Shown here: piece by piece, positions 55,991 to 64,000 of the stretch | How positions within the stretch are numbered: position 1 is the first letter of the stretch | How the letters are laid out: each line of letters begins with the position of its first letter | Assembly: GCA_943736015.1 (NCBI GenBank) | Contig: OX031068.1 | Location: forward strand, 32,546,296 to 32,610,295 | Direction: 5' to 3' | Source of the DNA: Tridacna crocea | Taxonomy: Eukaryota; Mollusca; Bivalvia; Cardiida; Cardiidae | Length of the DNA stretch: 64,000 bases | Program-made: the position numbers and the translations under genes | Notes under the pieces: generated by a model | The model's database searches: none | What the model was told of the DNA's origin: nothing | What the model saw: only the letters and a program-made list of their open reading frames with translations

Positions 55991-56059
55991 TTACCATGTT
56001 TTGTTATGTTATAGCCACTTTCCAAACAGTTTCAGTTATACTATGACGACACTTTTTTT

Positions 56060-56185
56060 CCACAAATTGGCAGCTAGTGGCTTGGGAAGAAGAATGGGCA
56101 AAACTCAAGAAAAGCATGGATAGGTACACTGTCCGCCTTGATATAGCTGAAGTGTTGAAAATAACGTTAAACACCGAACTATCAA
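56060..56185 (+). mobile_element. SINE 3' part with the conserved core
   Basis: GCATGGATAGGTACACTGTCC, then GATATAGCTGAAGTGTTGAA and AACGTTAAACACCGAAC; matches the 3' body of the SINE at 5585-5930. Confidence 0.7.
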
Positions 56186-56609
56186 ACAGCAAGAGAGCAT
56201 GATGGCCCTGTATCGCTCCGTTGGGTTTTTAACCCTTTACAACACAAATCGAAATTTTGATGACCCTGAAAGAGAAGGCTTTCGAAAACAGTTTACACTG
56301 TCAGGGAATACAAGGTTTATTCATCAGTATGAAAGGCACAGTTCTCGGGGAAAAAAACAAACAAACAAACTGAATAATAGAAACCTTACTTTGAATTTAA
56401 TATTCCACTCATGTGAGCATAACTATTAGCATTAAGAAATGAATCACTCTCCCAGAAAACAGAATATTTTCTATAATAAAACTTATTTCTAGCAACACTT
56501 ATGTATCACTGCAGGTTTTTGATAATCAAGGGAGGTAAATAGTAACAAGCTTTTTCCTTTATAACATTAGTTACTTCATTTAATTGATCGGTTAAAATTG
56601 AAGTGATTA

Positions 56610-57050
56610 TGTATTTTGAAGCCCATGTTAAAACTTGTGATTCCTATGGATGGACCCAGTTTTGACCCCATACCTATAATATGAAGAAACTTGTAAAAGG
56701 TCCATTAGATAAAGCTACAATACATGCCAAATTCATTTGCCCTTGGCCTAGAGGTTTCAAAAAAGAAGATACTTTAAAATGTTTTTCTTTTTTTCAGTTT
56801 TGTTGCCATAGCAACCAAATTTTAGAAGGATTAAAATTCTTTCAAGAAATCTGAAGAAGACCATGGCAAGATAATTTCTGTGAAGTTTCATCAAATTTGG
56901 ATGGGTAGTTTCTGATAAAAAAGATATTTGAAATAAAACTTAACACATGCACACACAGACAGACGGACGGACACGAGGACGCACGACAGATACCTGGATA
57001 TGACATAAGCCTGCCGTCTTTTGTTTAGCCAGTGGAGCTAAAGATAAAAA
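56610..57050 (+). mobile_element. Pearl-like element fragment
   Basis: One core unit like those of element 1 (GACCCAGTTTTGACCCCATA, then TTGCCATAGCAACCAAA), the CAGACAGACGGACGGACACG tail and a weak terminal hairpin ending GGAGCTAAAGA. Confidence 0.65.
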
Positions 57051-57568
57051 AGAAATCTTCATGACCTTACACATTTGTGGTGTCACAAAACTAAGTTATG
57101 AAACTTTTTTTCCTTTTCCAGCAGTGATATCTACGATTTCAACCTTAACCGTAACACAGTCGTTGACAATAGCGATTTAAACGACTTTTGCTATTGGGAA
57201 GATCAAGATCAGATGGCACAGTATGTGCAGTGTGACTTTGAATCCACACTGCCCGCAACCTAATGCTAAATTAGTTATCCTGAACTGCAATGGAAATTTA
57301 CTTTTATGCCTGGAAAATAGTAAAAAAACTTCATAATGCCTTTTTAAACTCCATCAGCACTATTTACCAAGCGACAAAATATTCAAGAACGAATGGGGTT
57401 TTATGGCCCGTCGACAACAGTGGTCAAGTTGGGCGCACTTACAAGCAATGCAATGCAAAGCGATCAAACAAAAGTATTATGAAATCATAAAATCTAAGTT
57501 GTGAAAACACTAAAATTATAGGTACAAGTAAGCATGTAAAACAAGAATGGTCCAGAAAAAAACTAAAA

Positions 57569-58690
57569 TTATATCTTTTTATAGAGATATATCTCTTTCA
57601 GAAAATCAAAAACGGACTCGATCTTTACAGAATCGAACAACGTCTTCATACTGTCGACCTCAAAAAACCTTTGTCTTATAGGCGCAAGATCTACACAGTC
57701 GACAAGAATATGTTTAATAGGAAAAGGTGCATTGCAGGCTATACATTCTTCTCCTTTCAGGAGATAAGAGTGCGCTATATAAGAATACCCAATGCGAAGA
57801 CGGGCCAAGACAATTTCTTCGCGGCAATTTGTCCGCAACCCTGGAAGCCATATTCGCCAAGTCCTGGTTTAATGTTGAAAATTTTGTTGTTTTGATTGGC
57901 TGGATCGCTCCAGGATTGCTGCAACACATTTTGAATAAAGTTATTGATTAATGGTTTAAAATCGTTAAAAGGAACTTTAAAAGGTAAAATTTCCAGTGAT
58001 AATGCGTCCTTGGCAGCTTTATCTGCCTCTTCATTACCACTTATCCCAATATGGCTGGGAAGCCAGCAAAAAACTATATCAGCTCTCTCGCAGAGTCTAG
58101 ACAATTTTTCAAGAAGACTGACAGTTAGCGGGTTATCGGTTTTCTCACCCTCAAGAGCTTGCATGACTGACAACGAATCAGTAAATATGTTGTATCGCCA
58201 ATAGGCGTCCTGTTCAATATGGTTGAGGGCAAGGTCAATCGCCTTTATCTCCGCAGAAAAAATGGAAGAGTTAATAGGTAGGCGGAACTGATATAATTCG
58301 CCATCAAGGATGGCAGCTGAAGCTACTTTTTCTCCATATTTCGAACCATCTGTATAAATCTCTTCATGGATATAATATTGTTCTTTAATTTCCAAGAGTT
58401 TATTCTTAAAGATCATAGGATTAGTTGTAGCTTATCTTGTCTGAAGCAAGATAATAGTTAAAAGTTGGGCTCTTACAAGTCCATAAAGGAACTTCAGAAA
58501 TTTTATGGTTTGCTACATCCTCGAAATCAACATCAATAGAATTCATATCTGCTTCACAGTGCAGACTGAAAGGAGGAATAACTTTTTCTTTTTCTATAAA
58601 CTCATCTTTGTAAAATGGTTCGAATACTACACTGTGAGTGGGGTTATCAGGATTTGAGTTTAATTTTAAATAGTATTGCAAGGAAAGCTT
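57569..58690 (-). pseudogene. 3' part of an I/Jockey-group LINE with an RNase H domain
   Basis: Minus strand, at least three frames. The upstream piece (58421-58681) is linker. The main frame (57775-58416) is an RNase H domain: EIYTDGSKYGEKVASAAILD with the first Asp, INSSIFSAEIKAIDLAL with Glu, NIFTDSLSVMQALEGEK with Asp, and FCWLPSHIGISGNEEADKAA with the closing His and Asp. A shift leads to REEIVLARLRIGYSYIAHSY and a CIAC..H..C zinc-finger-like end (57569-57838). RT after-RNase H layout is that of I-group LINEs; the RT itself is missing, so the copy is 5' truncated at about 58740. Confidence 0.8.
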
Positions 58691-58889
58691 TTTCCTGCGT
58701 AAATTTAATGATGGCTCATTAGCCTCAGCATATAAACTATTTACGACAAAATATTAAAAGACTTAGTGGACTAGTGCAAATTGGAAGCATGAGCAGAGGA
58801 CAAAACTGACGTGATTTAAAAATTGAAATTTGTCTTGGGAAGGAAATACACAAAACATCGTGGGAAAAGTAGAAAATATGAGACAGTAG

Positions 58890-61800
58890 TCAACGTAACT
58901 GGGTTTCTTGTTGCGGTTTGAAGAGATTAGAAAAATTACACTTCAGTTGCCATTGTTTGATATATGCAATAGGAAGTAACTGAAAGAGTTTTCAGTCTTT
59001 TTTAAGCCACTTGTTGCATTAATTTCTGTTGTTTTTTTTTACACTGTACATTGATCACTTTGGCCTATTGAAAGTTTCAATGTGCAGCATTTCTTATGAA
59101 AAATATTCAGTAAGTTGATTTTTCATGTTTTTGCGGATACGTAACTGGCACCTGCGAGACAACAGACAACCTAAAAGGGTTTGTTGTCACGGTAAAAAAA
59201 GATTGCAGAAATAAAAAACAGATATTAGAAACTAAGTTCCCTATATTTGAGTGGGTCGATTTTTTCGCATTTTCGCGGGTACGTAACCGGCACCTATGAG
59301 ACGGTAGTCTACGTAAATGGATTTGTTGTCATGGTATAAAGAGATTGAAGAGATTAGAAAAATTACACTTCAGTTGCCATTGTTTGATATATGCAATAGG
59401 AAGTAACTGAAAGAGTTTTCTGTCTTTTTTTAGCCACTTGTCGCATTAATTTCTGGTTTTTCTTTTTACACTGTACATTGATCACCTTGGTCTATTGAAA
59501 GTTTGAATGTGCAGCATTTCTTTTGGGCTGAGTTAGAAAAGCAAATCCAGTAAAGGGTTCGGGAGGGGGGGTGCATCGAGGGTTAAAGGGAAGTAATTCT
59601 TGCAAGAGGCTTGAAAGTACCAAAACAATGCCTTCTACGCCCCTATTTTCTTAAATGTGTGCCCATTTTCAATGAAATCTGGCATGTGTGGATGGTGCAG
59701 GCCTGGCAATTTGACAAGGACTGCACAGCAGCCTTTAAAGAAGACTTTAATCCACTTTTATGCCGTTTTTTTACTGTTTTAAATCGATAAATTAGGGCGC
59801 CATTTTGGAGCGAATTTGAAGCTCTCTGATTGGCTGTTGAAATTTCTAAAGTCTTATCTGATTGGCTGTTGGTTTTCATTCTGATTTCCTTAAAGCTTCT
59901 CTGATTGGATAATTTCAGAGAGGGAAGAGATTTGATTGGCTGATGATGGGGGGAATATCTGTTTATTCTTATTCCGCAACAGCAAACGGTTGCTTCTGAA
60001 TTTTATATTTTTGCGCAGCGATTAAACATAAAATTGACTTTTGACTCGCGCAGTCGTCAAAATTGGTTCAATGTTTTCATGACCCTGGTAAGAAAACAGG
60101 GAAAAATTTTCTTTACCTGTCCTTGAATTGTACAAAAGGTATCAGTTGACTCAGAAAGTGTTGAAGTTGATTTTATGATTTTATGCGCAGCACGTAACAG
60201 TCACGTATGCATGACATGGTCACCGTAACCAAACCAATTGACCTAGTGAGAGAAAAAGGAAAAGAAAAATCCATATAATTGACTAAAGCAACAGTTGGCG
60301 TCTGCTATTAAATATTCCGTAAGTCAATTTTTCATGTTTTTGCGGATGTTAGTGGCACCTGCGAGACAACAGACAACCTAAAAGGGCTTGTTGTCATGGT
60401 AAAAAGAGATTGCAGAAATAAAAAACAGATATTAGAAACAAAGTTCCCTATATTTGACCGATAAAGCAACAGGTGTCATCTGCTATGAAATGTTCCGTAA
60501 GTCAATTTTCGCGGGCACGTAACCGGCACCTATGAGACGGTAGTCAACGTAAATGGATTTGTCGTCACGGTATAAAGAGATTTGAGAAAAAAATACACAT
60601 TGAAAATTTAGTTCCTTTTGTTTGATTTATGCAATAAGAAGCAGTTGCTACTGAAAGAGCCTTCAGTCTTTTTTTAGCCACCTGTCACATTCATTTCTGG
60701 GGTTTTCGCATGAGCATAACTGCCACATATGAGACGGTAGACAACATAACTGGGTTTCTTGCTGCAGTTTGAAGAGATTAGAAAAATTACACTTCAGTTG
60801 CCATTGTTTGATATATACAATAGGAAGTAACTGAAAGACTTTTCAGTCTTTTTTTAGCCACTTGTCGCATGTATTTCTGGGTTTTCTTTTTACACTGCAC
60901 ATTGATCACCTTGGTCTATTGAAAGTTTCAATGTGCAGCATTTCTTCTGGGCTGAGATAGAAAAGCAAATCAAGTAAAGGGCTGGGGAGGGGGTGTGCAT
61001 CGAGGGTTGAAGGGAAGTAATTCTTGTAAGAGGCTTGAAAAGACCAAAACATGAGAGGGTAGTCAATGTAAATGGGTTTCTTGTTGCGGATTGAAGAGAT
61101 TAGAAAATTTACACTTCAGTTGCCATTGTTTGATATATACAATAGGAATTAACTGAAAAGAGTTTTCAGTCTTTTTTTAGCCACTTGTCGCATTAATTTC
61201 TGTTTTTGTTTTCACTGTACATTGATCACTTTGGTCTATTGAAAGTTTCAATGTGCAGCAATTCTTGTGGGCTGACTTAAATAAGCAAACGCAGTAAAGG
61301 GCTGGGGAGGGGGGGAGCATCGAGGGTTAAAGGGAAGTAATTCTTGCAAGAGGCTTGAAAAGACCAAAACATATGAGCTGGGGAGGGGGGTACATCGAGG
61401 AATAAAGGGAAGTAATTCTTGCAGGAGGCTTGAAAAGACCAAAAAATGGCCTTTTACGCCCCTGTGTTCTTAAATGTGTGCCAATTTTCAATGAAATCTG
61501 GCATGTGTGGATGGCAGTTTGCCAAGGACTGCACAGCAGCCTTTAAAGAAGACTTTAAATCGACTTTTATGCCGTTTTGTTTTACTATCTAAAATCGATA
61601 AATTAGGGCGCCATTTTGAGCAAATTTGAAGCTCTCTGATTGGCTGTTGAAATTTCTAAAGTCTTCTCTGATTGGCTGTTCGTTTTCATTCTGATTTCCT
61701 TAAAGCTTCTCTGATTGGATAATTTCAGAGAGGGAAGAGATTTGATTGGCTGATGATGGGTGAGGGGGGGATATCTGTTTATTCTTATTAACCTTTTACC

Positions 61801-64000
61801 GCACAATGATGCCTTTTAACACCCCTGAAAGAGAAGGCTTTTGAAAATAATCTGAGGAAAGGAGACAATGCAGGTTACCAGCATTTTCTCCTTTTCCCAC
61901 AATGTTTTCTACCCTATCAAAGAAGGAATTGATTTTTAGTTATTCTTACATCTTATTGTATCTTTATGGCCTACTTCTAGATTTTTTTATCAGAAAAAGT
62001 TTCCGCAACAGCAAACGGTTGCTTCTGAATTTTATATTTTTGCGCAGCGATTAAACATAAAATTGACTTTTGACTCGCGCGGTCGTCAAAATTGGTTCAA
62101 TGTTTTCATGACCCTGGTAAGAAAACAGGGAAAAATTTTGTTTACCTGTCCTTGAATTGTACAATAGGTATCAGTTGCCTCAGAAAGTGTTGAAGTTGAT
62201 TTTACGATTTTATGCGCAGCACGTAACAGTCACGTATGCGTGAGATGGTCACCGTAACCAAACCAAAGGCCCTAGTGAGAGTAAAAGACAAAGAAAAATT
62301 CATATAATTGACTTAAGCAACAGTTGGCGTCTGCTATAAAATATTCCGTAAGTCAAATTTTCATGTTTTTGCGGATACGTAAGTGGCACCTGCGAGACAA
62401 CAGACAACCTAAAAGGGATTGTTGTCACGGTAAAAAAAGATTGCAGAAATAAAAAACAGATATTAGAAACCAAGTTCCTTATATTTGACCTATTAAGCAA
62501 CAGGTGTCGTCTGCTATGAAATGTTCCATAAGTCGATTTTCGCGGGCACGTAACCGGCACCTATGAGACAGTAGTCAACGTAAATAGATTTGTCGTCACA
62601 GTATAAAGAGATTGGAGAAAAAAAATACACATTGAAAATTTAGTTCCTTTTGTTTGATTTATGCAATAAGAAGCAGTTGCTACTGAAAGAGCCTTCAGTC
62701 TTTTTTTAGCCACTTGTCACATTCATTTCTGGGGTTTTCGCATGAGCGTAACTGGCACATATGTGACAGTAGTCAACATAACTGGGTTCCTTGTTGCGGT
62801 TTGAAGAGATTAGAAAAATTACACTTCAGTTGCCATTGTTTGATATATGCAATAGCAAGTTACTGAAAGAGATTTCAGTCTTTTTTTAGCCACTTGTCGC
62901 ATTAATTTCTGGTTTGTCTTTTTACACTGTACATTGATCACCTTGGTCTATTGAAAGTTTCAATGTGCAGCATTTCTTGTAGGCTGAGTTAGAAAAGCAA
63001 ATCAAGTAAAGGGCTGAGGACGGGGGGGTGTGCATCGAGGGTTAAAGGGAAATAATTCTTGCAAGGGGCTTGAAAAGACCAAAACATGAGACAGTAGTCA
63101 ATGTCACTGGGTTTCTTGTTGCGGATTGAAGAGATTAGAAAAATTACACTTCAGTTGCCATTGTTTGATATATGCAATAGGAAGTAACTGAAAAGAGTTT
63201 TCAGTCTCTTTTTAGCCACTTGTCACATTAATTTCTGTTTTTTTTTTTTTTTTTTTTTGTTATTTTTTTCACTGTACATTGATCACTTTGGTCTATTGAA
63301 AGTTTCAATGTGCAGCATTTCTTGTGGGCTGAGTTAAAAAAGCAAATCCAGTAAAGGGCTGGGGAGGGGGTGCATCGAGGGTTAAAGGGAAGTAATTCTT
63401 GCAAGAGGCTTGAAAAGACCAAAACATATGAGCTGGGGAGGGGGGGGTGCATCGAGAAATAAAGGGAAGTAATTCTTGCAAGAGCCTTGAAAAGACCAAA
63501 ACATGGCCTTCTACGCCCCTATTTTCTTAAATGTGTGCCTATTTTCAATGAAATCTGGCATATGTGGATGGCAGTTTGCCAAGGACTGCACAGCAGACTT
63601 TAAAGAAGACTTTAAATCCACTTTTATGCCGTTTTTTTTACTGTTTTAAATCGATAAATTAGGGCGCCATTTTGGCGCGAATTTGAAGCTCTCTGATTGG
63701 CTGTTGAAATTTCTAAAGTCTTCTCTGATTGGCTGTTGGTTTTCATTCTGATTTCCTTAAAGCTTCTCTGATTGGATAATTTCAGAGAGGGAAGAGATTT
63801 GATTGGCTGATGATGGGGGAGGGATATCTGTTTATTCTTATTAACCTTTTACCGCACAATGATGCCTTTTAACACCCCTGAAAGAGAAGGCTTTTGAAAA
63901 TAATCTGAGGAAAGGAGACAATGCAGGTTACCAGCATTTTCTCCTTTTCCCACAATGTTTTCTACCCTATCAAAGAAGGAATTGATTTTTAGTTATTCTT
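58890..64000. repeat. Higher-order tandem array, runs off the right edge
   Basis: Sub-repeats of a few hundred bp (CACTTCAGTTGCCATTGTTT at about 58940, 59368, 60789, 61111, 62821 and 63147; GTCTATTGAAAGTTTCAATG at several sites) form a larger unit, marked by GAAATCTGGCATGTGTGGAT-type sequence near 59680, 61495 and 63552. The larger period is about 1.81 kb then 2.06 kb; the difference is largely a MITE-derived segment of about 200 bp present in copies 2 and 3 only. ORFs here are spurious. Confidence 0.88.
61789..61990. repeat. TTAA-family MITE half inside the tandem array, repeat copy 2
   Basis: TTAACCTTTTACCGCACAAT at the left, hairpin GGAGACAATGCAGGTTACCA..CATTTTCTCCTTTTCCC; the right end runs into array sequence. 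The same sequence recurs at 63841-64000; copy 1 of the array lacks it (near 59975). Confidence 0.75.

Noticed and set aside
57120..57262. Acceptor followed by an open frame SSDIYDFNLNRN ending in TAA
   Set aside because: The 3' half is the GATCAAGATCAG hairpin repeat and no partner exon was found.
58890..64000. Several 60-90 codon ORFs
   Set aside because: All lie in tandem array units and none has a recognisable domain.

Overview
This 64 kb window looks like animal nuclear DNA, most likely from a bivalve mollusc. The reasons are AT-rich non-coding DNA with GT-AG introns, dense hairpin MITEs, tRNA-derived SINEs, pearl/Helentron-like elements with 165 bp core repeats and a CGGA-type tail, several LINE clades, and a DIRS element. 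A heterodont such as Dreissena fits my memory of the hairpin repeats, but the species call is weak. I see no operons, ribosome binding sites, CRISPR array or functional tRNA/rRNA gene.

Two host genes can be supported. (1) A plus-strand multi-exon gene enters from the left edge and ends at a stop codon at 30883-30885 that overlaps an AATAAA signal. No exon is longer than about 200 bp and the introns are full of transposons, so no single long ORF reveals it. I rebuilt it from paralogous exons of equal length and phase: A (152 bp) at 1081 and 24643, B (88 bp) at 4136 and 26201, C at 7833 (134 bp) and 30690 (terminal), plus a linker exon L (133 bp) at 20392. L+A+B+C total 507 bp, a phase 1-1 module of 169 residues with about ten cysteines. 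It resembles the secreted T20D4.11-like (DUF19) domain, and the last exon ends in a hydrophobic tail suggesting a GPI anchor. (2) An intronless FAM43-like PTB/PID protein lies at 53676-54371.

Region by region. 0-12 kb: introns of gene 1 holding hairpin MITEs, a 24 bp minisatellite, SINEs, a pearl element and an L1/Tx1-type LINE fragment. 12.4-17.5 kb: a decayed DIRS retrotransposon on the minus strand, split by a TTAA MITE. 18-24 kb: MITEs, the L exon and an RTE/BovB-like LINE with an intact 1055-codon ORF. 24.6-31 kb: the last exons of gene 1; the final intron carries a 2.96 kb inverted repeat. 31-40 kb: a second pearl element, a gene-free stretch with a regularly spaced motif, and local duplications. 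40-49 kb: a decayed transposase-like gene cut in two by a 5.3 kb CR1/L2-type LINE with a degenerate 2A-like motif. 49-58.8 kb: MITEs, gene 2 and an RNase H-bearing LINE fragment. 58.9-64 kb: a higher-order tandem array running off the right edge.

All assignments come from reading the sequence; no alignment or database search was run.
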